A stretch of 64,000 nt of DNA from positions 49,291 through 113,290 of the forward strand of contig BPDI01000004.1 in assembly GCA_019654215.1 (NCBI GenBank), given 5' to 3'. Both the position numbers and the translations under genes were made by a program. The notes beneath the pieces are model-generated. The model worked only from the letters and a program-made list of their open reading frames with translations, did not search any database and had not been told where the DNA came from. Below, piece after piece: positions 1-10,121 of the stretch. Every line of letters starts with the position of its first letter. The first letter of the stretch is position 1. Origin of the DNA: Gammaproteobacteria bacterium (GTDB lineage: Bacteria; Pseudomonadota; Gammaproteobacteria; Pseudomonadales; Pseudohongiellaceae).

Positions 1-1
1 T

Positions 2-1270
2 GTACAAACTTGTCGTGGTTCTCATACCCACACGGTGGTTAGTGAGCCGAATGAGAACAACATCGCTTATGTTTATGTATCAGGAACATCAGGTGTTCGA
101 GATGATGAAGAGCTTGCGGGTTGTTCTGATGATTCGCCATTTGAAAACTCCGAATCAGCATTGTTTCGAATTGAAGTTATCGAGATTCCGATGGAACGTC
201 CAGAGGACGCGCGCATTATAAATCGTCCATTCATCTTCGCTGATCCTGATAGTGGTGTTCTGGCCGGACTATGGGAAGGTGGTGATCATGGCCCCGACAC
301 TCAGGACACTCGTGAAACTAACCAGTGCCATGACATTACAACTTTTCCTGAAATCGGATTAGCGGCAGGGGCCTGTTCCGGCAATGGGATCTTGCTGGAT
401 ATTTCTGATCCAGCGAATCCATTACGAATTGATCAGGTTATTGATCCGGGTTTCGCCTATTGGCACTCAGCGACGTTTAACAACGATGGCACTAAGGTAA
501 TTTTTACAGATGAATGGGGAGGCGGCGGTCGTCCTCGTTGTCGTGCATCCGACCCAATGACCTGGGGAGCAGACGCTTTTTATGACATTGTTGATGGCCA
601 GTTGGAATTCCGTTCTCACTACAAGTTGTCTGCACCACAAACCGATACGGAAAATTGTGTTGCACATAACGGTTCGCTCATTCCTGTTCCAGGCAGAGAT
701 ATATTTGTTCAAGCCTGGTATCAGGGCGGTGTTTCCGTCGTTGATTTTACAGACTCTTCCAATCCAGTAGAGATCGCTTTCTTCGATCGCGGGCCACTAG
801 ATGAGGAAGAACTCATAACTGCTGGCTACTGGTCTACCTATTGGTATGGCGGACACATCTATGGAACTGAGATCGCTCGTGGACTAGATGTATTTTCTTT
901 AGAGCCTAGTGATTTCATTACAGCGAATGAAATTGCTGCAGCTTCTTTAAAAGATGCTGATCTAACTGTAAATGCGCAAACTCAGCAACAAGTAATGTGG
1001 CCTGATGTACCTGTTGTTGCCCGAGCCTATATGGATCAGCTGCAACGCAGTAATGTTATTGCCGGTGGTCAAGTACTTCAGTTGAATACTGCACTGGATC
1101 AAGCCGAAGGATTGCTTTCTAGTAATTCCAGCAATAGCGGTTTGGCCAATGAATTAGATGAGCTTGCTGAAGCCATGGAAGATGAGGGTAACGATCGCAA
1201 TGGTCGAAGTAGGGCCAGGTATCTTTCTTTAGCTACGACACTTGAAGGAATCGCAGGTCAGCTTCGTTAA
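2..1270 (+). CDS. LVIVD-repeat beta-propeller protein, 5'-partial
   Basis: The reading frame is open to the left edge of the window, so the N-terminus and any signal peptide lie outside. The frame before the first internal start reads CRGSHTHTVV, which fits the middle of this family. LVIVD-type repeats are visible as GNGILLDISDPANPLRI near residue 120 and GGVSVVDFTDSSNPVEI near residue 235 of the visible part, each a beta-propeller blade ending in 'DxxDPxNP'. The last ~100 residues are Ala/Leu/Asn-rich and probably helical. The family is usually exported in marine bacteria, and no enzymatic role is established. A bidirectional terminator follows. It could be a structural or adhesive propeller; the molecular function is unknown. 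Confidence 0.8.
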   Translation, partial: VQTCRGSHTHTVVSEPNENNIAYVYVSGTSGVRDDEELAGCSDDSPFENSESALFRIEVIEIPMERPEDARIINRPFIFADPDSGVLAGLWEGGDHGPDTQDTRETNQCHDITTFPEIGLAAGACSGNGILLDISDPANPLRIDQVIDPGFAYWHSATFNNDGTKVIFTDEWGGGGRPRCRASDPMTWGADAFYDIVDGQLEFRSHYKLSAPQTDTENCVAHNGSLIPVPGRDIFVQAWYQGGVSVVDFTDSSNPVEIAFFDRGPLDEEELITAGYWSTYWYGGHIYGTEIARGLDVFSLEPSDFITANEIAAASLKDADLTVNAQTQQQVMWPDVPVVARAYMDQLQRSNVIAGGQVLQLNTALDQAEGLLSSNSSNSGLANELDELAEAMEDEGNDRNGRSRARYLSLATTLEGIAGQLR

Positions 1271-1282
1271 TGTATCGCCTAT

Positions 1283-1311
1283 AAAAAGGGTCGCCACAGC
1301 GACCCTTTTTT
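1283..1311. terminator. Bidirectional rho-independent terminator
   Basis: Stem AAAAAGGGTCGC / GCGACCCTTTTT with a 4-base loop, flanked by A and T runs on both sides. It lies between two convergent genes and can serve both. Confidence 0.85.
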
Positions 1312-1325
1312 GTGCATATGATAAT

Positions 1326-2327
1326 CTAATCGTTAGCGCCACCTTCGGCTGCTAATCTTTCTTCCGCACGATGACCGGAAAGAATATATTCCATGCCATA
1401 GTTGCCTTCATGGCAGGCGTATTCATAAATCTTGTCCGGCGTCTTATCGAAAACAATTTCGCGAGTGTATGGTGCAGAATAATTCCCTGGATCATTGGAA
1501 GTGAACCGATACTGTAAGGCGCTGTTACCAATTCGAGTTAGTCTCTCGATATTAACTTTCTCTACCGTGCGCGGACTGGTGCTGCTAGCTTCGGAATAGT
1601 TGGTGGTTTCAACAACCAACGTATCACCTTCCCACCAACCTCGCGAATCTCCGTGCCATAGTTTCACGCTTTCATCTACGTGGGGCTTCTCAACAAGGGG
1701 AATAATACGAACGTCGTGAGCCATTTCCTGAATAATAGCTACTGTATTTTTCGATTGGACAATTTGCCAGTAGCTGTTATAACCAGCGCTTAATCGTGGC
1801 GCCCCAAAACTCAAGCACCTTTCTCCGAGGGGGCGATCTTCCCACGTATCCGCTGGATGCAGTCGACGGTGCTCGGCTAAATCGCGAGCTGCGGCGATTG
1901 CTTCTTCTGTTCGCGGAGGAAATTTACCATTAGGCGGATCGATTATTTGCGATGTGCGTCGGTGAATAGTACGGGGAGCCATCCACTGGGAATCGTAATT
2001 CCCTGTGGATGGATCATAGGAATTAATTTCACCTTCAAAAATCGCCTGAATTACACCTTCGCCAAAGAGCGCATCTTCGCCAGAGCTTTCAATGGTGTTT
2101 AGTCCGGCGCGGAGAAAGTCGATGTCCTCATCGGTTAAAAATTCTTTATCCCCAAAAACATCGGGTCTCTCCACCGGAGTGATAGTATTGTTTTCCCAGA
2201 CTCCTTGTAAGTCTGGATGCCCATCAACGGTTCTTGGGATTTCATAATCGCTATCTTGCCCCTGTACTGTTGCAAAGATAAAAAGGGAAGCAAAGAGGAC
2301 GCTGCAAGCTCTTACTATTGTTTTCAT
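1326..2327 (-). CDS. Secreted protein of unknown function (DGxPDLxGVW / GDTLVVETTNY type)
   Basis: The 333-residue product starts with a clear signal peptide (basic KTIVRA, hydrophobic core, ending near TVQGQD). The mature N-terminus has DGHPDLQGVW and the C-terminal half has HGDSRGWWEGDTLVVETTNY, a pair that recurs in a large uncharacterised family of exported proteins in marine Gammaproteobacteria and soil bacteria. Such proteins often sit beside quinoproteins and amidohydrolase-like enzymes, as here. I recognise no catalytic motif. The gene is intact and monocistronic, convergent with the upstream LVIVD gene and divergent from the hydrolase downstream. No function is claimed. Confidence 0.75.
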   Translation of the reverse strand: MKTIVRACSVLFASLFIFATVQGQDSDYEIPRTVDGHPDLQGVWENNTITPVERPDVFGDKEFLTDEDIDFLRAGLNTIESSGEDALFGEGVIQAIFEGEINSYDPSTGNYDSQWMAPRTIHRRTSQIIDPPNGKFPPRTEEAIAAARDLAEHRRLHPADTWEDRPLGERCLSFGAPRLSAGYNSYWQIVQSKNTVAIIQEMAHDVRIIPLVEKPHVDESVKLWHGDSRGWWEGDTLVVETTNYSEASSTSPRTVEKVNIERLTRIGNSALQYRFTSNDPGNYSAPYTREIVFDKTPDKIYEYACHEGNYGMEYILSGHRAEERLAAEGGAND

Positions 2328-2526
2328 AGAGCGTTACCTGTTTTTGATAAATGGATGAATTTGACCAGCAATAAGTAAAACGGAGTCTATCAAAGTATCG
2401 GCCCAATGGGATCGTTGATTCGTCTGGTTTGCATTTATTTTTGCTTCAACTCATTCTGTAATACACTGTTTAACCCTGATTCAATTATAAGAACTTATAT
2501 TCAATAAAAACAAAGGCTTACTTACT

Positions 2527-3558
2527 ATGAATGCTACTTTTAAGCGGTCTTTTGCTAGACTCGGCTTGGTTCTAATCGGAATTTTCGGAAACGCTGCATT
2601 GGCCGCCGATCAATGGCCTGCAGAACCACCTTCCGAACCACCGGCGGACTGGGGTCCGGTATCAGCAAATTTTGAAGAAATCGACTACCCGTTCCCGGTA
2701 CATTTCTTAAAACTACGGCGCTTCGATCAGGACATGAATATGGCCTATATGGATATCGCTCCTACTGGGCCCGTAAATGGCCAGACCATTTTCTGGCAAC
2801 ACGGAATGAATTTTTATTCAGAAGCTTATACGCCAACGATTAAAGCACTTGCAGCAGAAGGATTTCGCGTTATTGCAGTGGATCGAATTGGTTATGGTAA
2901 GTCTTCCAAGCCAGTCATTCCTTACAATTTCAATTTCGTTGCTGCCAATATGAAGGCATTACTAGATGAGTTAAACGTTGATGAAGTAGCAGCTGTTGGG
3001 CATTCAATGGGCGGTATGGTAGTCAGTCGATTTGCTATGCTCTATCCAGATGTCGCTAGTCACGTGGTAATGGTTAATCAAATTGGCCTTACCGATCAAA
3101 GACAAGGGCGTTCATGGAACGATCCATACGGAGCAGAATTGGCGCCAGCTTCTTATCGCGGAATCTTGGCAGGCCACCGCCGCTATTTTCCTGAAGCATG
3201 GCCTCCGGCGCATCTAGAGTTTGTTCGCCGTCAATACGGACAAACCTTAAGTGGTGAATGGCCACGATTGACGATGGTTCGACGTTTACAAGGCGGCATG
3301 CTTTATAACGATCCTGTGGTTTACGATTGGCAACATATCGATACCAAGGCTTTGGTAATTGGTGGTGAAGAAGATGGCTTGGTTGCTGACTTCCCAACTC
3401 TAGCCCATAACGTAGCCAACGAGTTGCAAAATTCCGCGATCTTACTGTATCCCGGAATTGGTCATGCGCCACAGATCGAGATACCGGATCAATTCCATGC
3501 AGATCTTGTACGTTTTTTAAAATCTGATCCCGTTGAGCCCGCTAGCGAGTGGGAGTAA
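2527..3558 (+). CDS. Exported alpha/beta-fold hydrolase
   Basis: The 343-residue product has a signal peptide (residues 1-27, ending NAALAA). Hydrolase landmarks are in order: an oxyanion-loop HG at residues 92-93 (FWQHGMN), the nucleophile elbow GHSMGG with Ser160, a plausible acid in GEEDGLV near 285, and a C-terminal catalytic His in GIGHAPQ near 313. The overall pattern is an epoxide-hydrolase/haloalkane-dehalogenase-like monomeric hydrolase; the substrate cannot be deduced. It is 47 bases upstream of the first of two tandem quinoprotein genes on the same strand, suggesting a shared transcript and a role in the same periplasmic catabolic pathway. Confidence 0.85.
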   Translation: MNATFKRSFARLGLVLIGIFGNAALAADQWPAEPPSEPPADWGPVSANFEEIDYPFPVHFLKLRRFDQDMNMAYMDIAPTGPVNGQTIFWQHGMNFYSEAYTPTIKALAAEGFRVIAVDRIGYGKSSKPVIPYNFNFVAANMKALLDELNVDEVAAVGHSMGGMVVSRFAMLYPDVASHVVMVNQIGLTDQRQGRSWNDPYGAELAPASYRGILAGHRRYFPEAWPPAHLEFVRRQYGQTLSGEWPRLTMVRRLQGGMLYNDPVVYDWQHIDTKALVIGGEEDGLVADFPTLAHNVANELQNSAILLYPGIGHAPQIEIPDQFHADLVRFLKSDPVEPASEWE

Positions 3559-3605
3559 TTAATAAACAGTTATATGAAACAATAACCTCTTAAGAGGAAT
3601 AGGAA

Positions 3606-5748
3606 ATGAATCCAAAACGATTTCTTACGAGCATAAAAGTTGGAGTTGCAACGGCTTCGTTCTTGATCTGTAGTTCGCTGCAAGCACAGGTGACGACAGG
3701 CACCGAAAATGGTGAATGGCGCTACATTGGTGGAACAATTGGACACACAAAGTACTCACCGATAAATCAGATCAATCGTGATAATTTTAGTGATCTTGAG
3801 CAAGCTTGGATTTGGCGCACTGATAATTTTGGTCCAAATGCTGATTACTTTTCGCGATCAACTCCAATTTATGTCGACGGAATTCTATATACGGTAGCAA
3901 CGCCTCGTCGCCAGGTTGTGGCAATCGACCCTGCAACCGGAGAAACACTTTGGACTTTTAGAGAGCCCGAAACCATTCGCCATCAACGGTCGCCGCGTCA
4001 AGCATATGGCAAAGGCGTTACTTATGGAGAGCTTGATGGTAGAGGAGTGATTTATATTACTACTCCTGGATTTTTTCTTTGGGCACTAGATGCAAAGACT
4101 GGCCGACCTATAGAGAATTGGGGCGGCGCGTTTCCTGTTGGAGGTTTTCCTGAAACTGGTGTCATAGATTTGATTCCATATCTGGTGGATGATTGGGAAC
4201 CATGGCAAGACTATGTGGTAGCGGGCGGTGAATACGATGCGGACTATGGCATTCCCAGAGAACTGGGAATGGTTACGGCATCGGCACCTCCAATTGTTGT
4301 AAACGGTGTTCTAATAGCCCTTGGTTGGACATCAGCCAAGTTATGGTCAAACTCGAATCGAAAATGTACCTGGCGACATCATGGGGTTTGATATGGCTAC
4401 CGGTGAACGGTTGTGGAAGTTCCATGTTATTCCTCGCCCTGGTGAAGTTGGTCATGAAACCTGGCATAACGAAGCCTGGCGATTCTCCGGTGATATGTCC
4501 ACTTGGGCGCCGGCATCCGCGGACCCAGAACTGGGATTAGTCTATCTGGTAACTAATGCTTCGACTGTTCAGTCTTATGCTGGTCATCGTCCTGGCGACA
4601 ATCTTTTTGGCGGTAGCTTGTTAGCACTGGATGTGCAGACGGGTGAGCGCCGGTGGCATTTTCAAATTCATCGCAGTGATCAATGGAATTACGATTTACC
4701 TACACCTCCATTGTTAATGGATTTAACCGTGGATGGCCAACAAATTCCGGCGGCGATTCAAAACACTAAACAGGGGTTGGTGTTTGCATTTAACCGTGCA
4801 ACCGGTGAGCCAATTTGGCCGATAGAGGATCGCGCAGTAATTCAAACGGAAGTACCTGGAAATTTCACCTCACCAACGCAACCTTATCCAACCTGGCCCG
4901 AGCCGGTTGATAACATTATTGTCGATGGGCTAACGGAAGATTATTTAATCGATTTCACTTCAGAGTTGAGGGAGCAGGCGGCAACTATATTAAACGGTTA
5001 CCGCGCGGGGGGATTGTACGTACCGGCGCTTCCAAATACTTATGAAGGCGAATTTGTAAACAATGCTGGTTGTTTAGGTGGAGGCAATATAATTAACCAT
5101 CCCCCTACAGCTGATCCGACTTTGGGCATCATGTACAACTCCCATCGGCGCAATTGTTTTGCTCCTGGGTTTATGCGACCCACCAATGGCGTAGACAGAG
5201 ACAATCCAAATTATCCCGAACCCGGTGAAGGTGGTGCCACGCCAAACAGTACGCCTACGACTGGCACAACTGTCGTTGAATGGTTGCCAGGCGGCGGCGG
5301 TGGGCTAGCCACAATCGATGGATTGCCTATTTATAAGCGCATGAATAATCAGCTCACTGCATATCAAATGAACTCAGGAGAGAAAATTTGGTCGCTGCCA
5401 GTTGGGCAAACTCCTTCCGAATACGAAAACCATCCATTACTGCAAAATGTTGAGGTCCCGAACGTTGGTGGAGCTGGGTGGTCGATTCAAATGGTTGCTG
5501 GCGATCTATTAGTGCAAACCAGGGCATTAAGTGAGGGTATGGCACAAATAGAACCGGATGCATCGCTCACATTAAATGCGCGTGATAAATTTACAGGAGA
5601 AGTAGTCGGATCAGTTCCATTACCGGCACCGGGACAGTACGGCATGATGACTTACATGCATCGCGGTCAGCAATACATCGTTGTACAAATCGGTAGCTCT
5701 CGAGTCGATTATCCTGGCGCATTGGTTGCTTATCGTCTTCCAAACTAG
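3606..5748 (+). CDS. PQQ-type quinoprotein dehydrogenase, copy 1 (one frameshift)
   Basis: An eight-bladed-propeller quinoprotein of about 713 residues with a signal peptide ending SSLQAQ. It is predicted to oxidise an alcohol or sugar in the periplasm and pass electrons to the quinone pool or a cytochrome. Typical blade motifs are IDPATGETLW, MATGERLWKF, DVQTGERRWHF and NRATGEPIW. The active-site-type segment HRSDQWNYDLP is present. No vicinal Cys pair of methanol-dehydrogenase type and no fused cytochrome is seen. Frame is lost near 4322, where GCCCTTGGTTGG carries one base too many relative to the neighbouring paralog; the protein continues as VGHQPSYGQTRIENVPG. It starts after an AAGAGGAATAGGAA ribosome site. 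It forms a tandem pair with the next gene, 18 bases away. Confidence 0.85.
5635..5701 (+). repeat. Near-identical tract shared by the two quinoprotein genes (copy A)
   Basis: 67 bases within the C-terminal coding region match 7801-7867 with a single mismatch (A at 5685, G at 7851), although the flanking sequence of the paralogs differs at many third positions. Encodes QYGMMTYMHRGQQYIVVQ. Confidence 0.85.
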
Positions 5749-5766
5749 GCCGGCCAAGGAAATCCA

Positions 5767-7914
5767 ATGAGCGTAACGATTATAAGAAGACTTTCTAAAG
5801 CTACTCTTTTAGGAACGATTGCTTTTTATCTGTTGTTATCTAACTGGTCTCAAGCTCAGGTAACACTTGGAACTGAAAATGGTGAATGGCGTTATCTGGG
5901 TGGTGATTCAGGTAATACGCGTTATTCGCCTTTGAACCAGATCAATGCATCAAACTTCGATGAACTTGAGCAGGCATGGGTGTGGCGCAGTGATAACTTT
6001 GGACCAAATGTTGATTACTTCTCTCGTGCAACACCAATCTACGTAGACGGTACATTGTACACAGTTGCTACTCCTCGCCGACAAGTCATTGCGATTGACC
6101 CTGCTACCGGTGAAAACTTATGGACTTTTCGCGAGCCGCCGACGGTTCGCCATCAGCGTTCTCCTCGACAAGCGTACGGCAAAGGTGTTGCTTACGCCGA
6201 GGTGGATGGTAAAGGTGTTATATATATTACTACTCCCGGTTTTTTCCTCTGGGCACTGGACGCTAAGACTGGGTTGCCTTTGGAAAATTGGGGAGAACAA
6301 ATTCCTCTCGAAGGATTTAGTCAGACTGGAGGCATCGATCTTATTCCTAAATTGGTCGATGGCTGGGGCCCATGGCAAGACTATTTAATTGGAGGTGGCG
6401 CTTATGATCCGGATTATGGCATTCCCCGTGAAATAGGTATGGTAACGGCCTCCTCTCCACCTATTGTTGTTAATGGAGTTGTAGTCGTTCTCGTTGGGCA
6501 TCAACCTGGTTACGGTCAAACCCGCATAGAAAATGTACCGGGCGACATCATGGGCTTTGATGCAGCCACCGGCGAGTTTCTTTGGAAGTTTCACACTATT
6601 CCAAGGCCAGGAGAGGTTGGGCATGAGACTTGGGAAAATGATGCCTGGAGTTGGTCTGGAGATATTTCGACCTGGGCACCGGCTTCAGCTGATCCCGAGT
6701 TAGGTCTTGTTTATATGGTGACCAATGCATCCACAGTGCAGTTCTATGCGGGTCACCGACCAGGTTATAACTTGTTTGGAGGCAGTGTATTGGCACTGGA
6801 TGTGCAAACCGGGGAGCGTCGTTGGCACTATCAAATTCATCGCAGCGATCAGTGGAATTATGACTTACCCACGCCACCGATGCTTATGGATTTAGCTGTA
6901 GATGGACAAAACGTCCCTGCACTTATTCAAAATACTAAACAAGGTTTAGTTTTCGCTTTTAATCGCGCGACAGGTGAACCCATCTGGCCAATCGAAGATC
7001 GTGAAGTATTTCAAACTCAAGTCCCTGGAAACTATACAGCACCTACTCAACCGTTCCCTACATGGCCTGAACCACTCGATCCTATTGCTACCAATGGTTT
7101 AACTGAAGAATTTATCATTGACTATACACCTGAGTTAAAAGAAGAGGCGATGTTTATTTTAAATGGCTATCGTGTAGGTGGCTTGTATGTGCCGCCCCTG
7201 CCTGAAGATCATAACAACGATTATATCAATAACGTAGGCTGTCTTGCCGGCGTAAATATTTCCCATCAACCGGTTGGTGACCCCAGCATCGGAATGATGT
7301 TTGCCGCGCACTCACGAAATTGTTTCGCTCCAAGATTTTTACGTGCAACAAACGGTATTGATAGAGACAATCCGAATTATCCAGTACCAGGAGAAGGCGG
7401 CGCGACACCAAACAGCACACCAACAACTGGTAAGACAGTCGCCGCCTATTTGCCCGGCCGCCCTGGTGGTCTGCCAATGATCGATGGCTTGCGATTATTT
7501 AAGCCTATGGATAACCAATTAACTGCATATAACATGAACAGTGGCAATAAAGCTTGGTCGACGGCAGTTGGACCCACTCCCGAGTCCATTACTAATCATC
7601 CTTCATTAGAGGGCATTGATATACCTGATACTGGCGGAGTTGGCTGGTCGATCCAAATGGTGACAGGCGATCTTCTTGTCCAAACTCGCGCATTAAGTGA
7701 CGGAATGGCGCAAATGTATCCAGATGCACCGATGACTCTAAACGCAAGAGACAAATACAACGGGGAGATTGTTGGTAGCGTATCGCTCCCAGCGCCTGGC
7801 CAGTACGGCATGATGACTTACATGCATCGCGGTCAGCAATACATCGTTGTGCAAATCGGTAGCTCTCAAATGGATTATCCTGGGGCGCTGGTTGCTTACC
7901 GATTACCAAACTAA
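5767..7914 (+). CDS. PQQ-type quinoprotein dehydrogenase, copy 2 (intact)
   Basis: An intact 715-residue periplasmic quinoprotein with a signal peptide ending NWSQAQ. Propeller blades carry the PQQ-repeat signature (IDPATGENLWTF, DAATGEFLWKF, DVQTGERRWHY, NRATGEPIWPI). The segment HRSDQWNYD at residues 358-366 matches the W-x-x-D catalytic region of quinoprotein alcohol and glucose dehydrogenases, so Asp366 is the likely base. There is no vicinal disulfide and no C-terminal heme domain, so the electron acceptor must be separate. It is clearly paralogous to copy 1 along its whole length and downstream of it in one operon. A terminator follows. The substrate is unknown; the pair may have split specificities. 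Confidence 0.9.
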   Translation: MSVTIIRRLSKATLLGTIAFYLLLSNWSQAQVTLGTENGEWRYLGGDSGNTRYSPLNQINASNFDELEQAWVWRSDNFGPNVDYFSRATPIYVDGTLYTVATPRRQVIAIDPATGENLWTFREPPTVRHQRSPRQAYGKGVAYAEVDGKGVIYITTPGFFLWALDAKTGLPLENWGEQIPLEGFSQTGGIDLIPKLVDGWGPWQDYLIGGGAYDPDYGIPREIGMVTASSPPIVVNGVVVVLVGHQPGYGQTRIENVPGDIMGFDAATGEFLWKFHTIPRPGEVGHETWENDAWSWSGDISTWAPASADPELGLVYMVTNASTVQFYAGHRPGYNLFGGSVLALDVQTGERRWHYQIHRSDQWNYDLPTPPMLMDLAVDGQNVPALIQNTKQGLVFAFNRATGEPIWPIEDREVFQTQVPGNYTAPTQPFPTWPEPLDPIATNGLTEEFIIDYTPELKEEAMFILNGYRVGGLYVPPLPEDHNNDYINNVGCLAGVNISHQPVGDPSIGMMFAAHSRNCFAPRFLRATNGIDRDNPNYPVPGEGGATPNSTPTTGKTVAAYLPGRPGGLPMIDGLRLFKPMDNQLTAYNMNSGNKAWSTAVGPTPESITNHPSLEGIDIPDTGGVGWSIQMVTGDLLVQTRALSDGMAQMYPDAPMTLNARDKYNGEIVGSVSLPAPGQYGMMTYMHRGQQYIVVQIGSSQMDYPGALVAYRLPN
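7801..7867 (+). repeat. Near-identical tract shared by the two quinoprotein genes (copy B)
   Basis: Partner of the tract at 5635-5701, 66 of 67 bases identical by direct reading. Identity falls off sharply on both sides. Confidence 0.85.
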
Positions 7915-7926
7915 AAAACATTGAAT

Positions 7927-7956
7927 AAAAAAGGGTCTGGTACTGGCCCCTTTTTT
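7927..7956 (+). terminator. Rho-independent terminator after quinoprotein operon
   Basis: AAAAAAGGG ... CCCTTTTTT stem around TCTGGTACTGGC, ending in a T run, 12 bases after the stop codon of the second quinoprotein. Confidence 0.75.
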
Positions 7957-8302
7957 ATTGCCTACTGATAACAGGCTGCCATTTCCCTGAATGCGGCGGA
8001 TCAACAGGTAAATTCTGTGGTCTCAAATAATGTGCAATACAGGCTATGTATCTGTACCCATTAACCAAATTGCCTTCAATCTAAGCTGTTAACTCTGGTG
8101 CTTCTATCTATAAGACTAGCTCAGGAATTTACTCAATTCTTACAAATTATTGAGTAAAAAGGAGCCTCATCGAGAAATAAACACTTAAGAACGGTAATTT
8201 AACGAATATTTCTCTGTGCTCTGCGTTTTCTCTTTGAATTTCTGTCTTTTCTGCCTCAACATCTACTCTTACTTAATGCATCTAAGTTTTGAGGAAGTAT
8301 AA
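7957..8302. other. Intergenic region without a recognisable gene
   Basis: About 350 bases, AT-rich with stops in all frames. The only clear signal is the GAGGAAG ribosome site at 8291-8297 serving the next gene. I see no structured RNA. Confidence 0.5.
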
Positions 8303-10066
8303 ATGCACAAATTTAGGTCAGCTCGAATCCGTATTTCTCTAATATTCTATTTGTTCATGGTGGGGATTCTGAATTCGCATTCTATGCCCAGACCGATAAC
8401 GAAATTTTCGAAGGATTGAGTGATGTCACCAACGAAATGTTGGAATCGCCTCCTCCACAAGACTGGTTAATCTGGCGAAGAAATTATGCTAGCTATGGAC
8501 ACAGTCCTCTCAGTCAAATTACTACTGCAAATGTTCAAGATCTGAGTTTAGCTTGGGGAAATTGAGCTGGAAAGTGGGCCCAATACTCCAACACCATTGG
8601 TGCATGATGGCGTGATGTATTTGTTGAGTACCAGGGACACTCTATTGGCAATGGATGCTACTAATGGCAATGAACTTTGGCGCTATCGCCACGAATCAAG
8701 AAGCACTGCTAGTTCCAAGATTGGTATTGCTTTGCATGGCAATAAGGTTTTGATGCCTACTGCAGATCTCCATGTGGTTGCACTGGATAATAAGTCCGGT
8801 GAAGTACTTTGGGATACTAGCATTGAAGCACCACCGCAAGCCGGCCCTCTACCTTTTGCGCTAAGGGGTGCGCCAGTTGTTGCTGGAGACACTCTAGTGC
8901 AAGGAGTGACTGCTACTATGGTACCCGGGGGGGGCTTCATCGTGGGACTTGATTTGGATTCAGGCGACGAGGCCTGGCGATTTCATACAGTAGCCAGACC
9001 TGGTGAAGACGGAGGTAACACATGGAATGATATTCCTTTAGAAGAACGTAGTGGTGGTTCAGTTTGGGTGCCAGGATCTTATGATGTAGAACTTGATTTA
9101 GTTTATTTCGGTTTAGCACCTACCTATAACACAGAACCATTATTACGGCCGGTGGATATCGAAGGTGTCTCTAATGACGCGCTTTATACTAATGCTACAG
9201 TGGCATTGCGGCCCAGCACTGGTGAACTTATTTGGTATTTTCAACATATAGCTAATGATCAATGGGATCTCGATTGGGTTTATGAAAGACAATTAGTTGA
9301 GATTGAAATTGAAGGTGAAATGCGCAAGGTGGTACTTACTGCAGGTAAGATGGCTTTATATGACGCGCTGGATGCCGCGTCTGGTGAATACTTATTTTCC
9401 ATCGATTTGGGATTGCAGAACATAATTACTGCGATTGACCCAGAGACTGGGGCAAAAACCATTAGTCCTGCTGCGACGCCCAATGCGGAAGAAACTCATC
9501 TTCTTTGCCCATTTGCCAATGGCGGAAGGAATTGGCAAACCGCGAGCTACAACCCAGATTCGAAAATCTTGTTACTACCGATTGCTGAAATTTGTATGGA
9601 TGCGGGACCGACGGGCCAAGGTGGCATACTTTCAACTGGGGCAGCGATGCGAGCTATGCCAAGCCCACTGGCGGGAAGCGATGGTAGGTTCGGTCGTTGG
9701 CAGGCGATAAACTTAGAAACTAGAGAATTAATCTGGAATCATCGCGAAGTTGTACCACCTACCAGTGCAGCTATCTCCACCGCAGGTGGTGTAGTGTTCT
9801 TTGGTGCTTTGGATGAATCCTTTAAAGCACTTAACGAAGCTACCGGGGAAGTTCTATGGGAAACAGACCTGGGTGATATTCCCGCATCGTTTCCAATTAC
9901 CTATCAGGTTGGTGATACTCAATACATCGCAGTGGCTATTGGCACGCCGACGATTAATGCGAATGTGTGGATAGGTGTGGTCGATGGTTTCTTAGGTGGT
10001 GAAGATAACGTAATCAGAAATCTTTCTCGCAATGGGCCAGCGCTTAAAGTTTTTGCGTTAAAATAG
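8303..10066 (+). CDS. PQQ-type quinoprotein dehydrogenase, third member (two frameshifts)
   Basis: A distinct quinoprotein of about 585 residues. The ATG at 8303 follows GAGGAAG and opens a signal peptide (basic RSARIRI, hydrophobic core). Frame is lost between about 8360 and 8385, then the mature start reads AFYAQTDNEIFEGLS and DWLIWRRNYASYGHSPLSQI, the typical N-terminus of exported quinoproteins. A second shift in the GGGGAAA stretch near 8557 leads into ESGPNTPTPLVHDGVMYLL and the intact 489-residue remainder. Blade motifs include MDATNGNELWRY, LDNKSGEVLWDT and LDLDSGDEAWRF; ANDQWDLDW is the catalytic-region motif. It diverges strongly from the tandem pair, so it is a different subfamily. 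It is separated from the pair by a terminator. Confidence 0.8.
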
Positions 10067-10078
10067 TAAAGCGAAAGC

Positions 10079-10106
10079 AAAAAAGGCGAGCCTGCTCGCC
10101 TTTTTT
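10079..10106. terminator. Bidirectional rho-independent terminator
   Basis: AAAAAAGGCGAG / CTCGCCTTTTTT with a CCTG loop, between convergent genes. Confidence 0.88.
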
Positions 10107-10121
10107 ATGTAAAGCTACTAT

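Noticed and set aside
8215..8262. CT-rich segment resembling interspersed repeats (CTCTGTGCTCTGCGTTTTCTC)
   Set aside because: Only one copy found in the window; no evidence that it is a repeat.
3606..10066. Idea that the three quinoproteins include a methanol dehydrogenase (xoxF/mxaF)
   Set aside because: No vicinal Cys pair, no adjacent mxaG/mxaJ or cytochrome; sequences are of another quinoprotein class.
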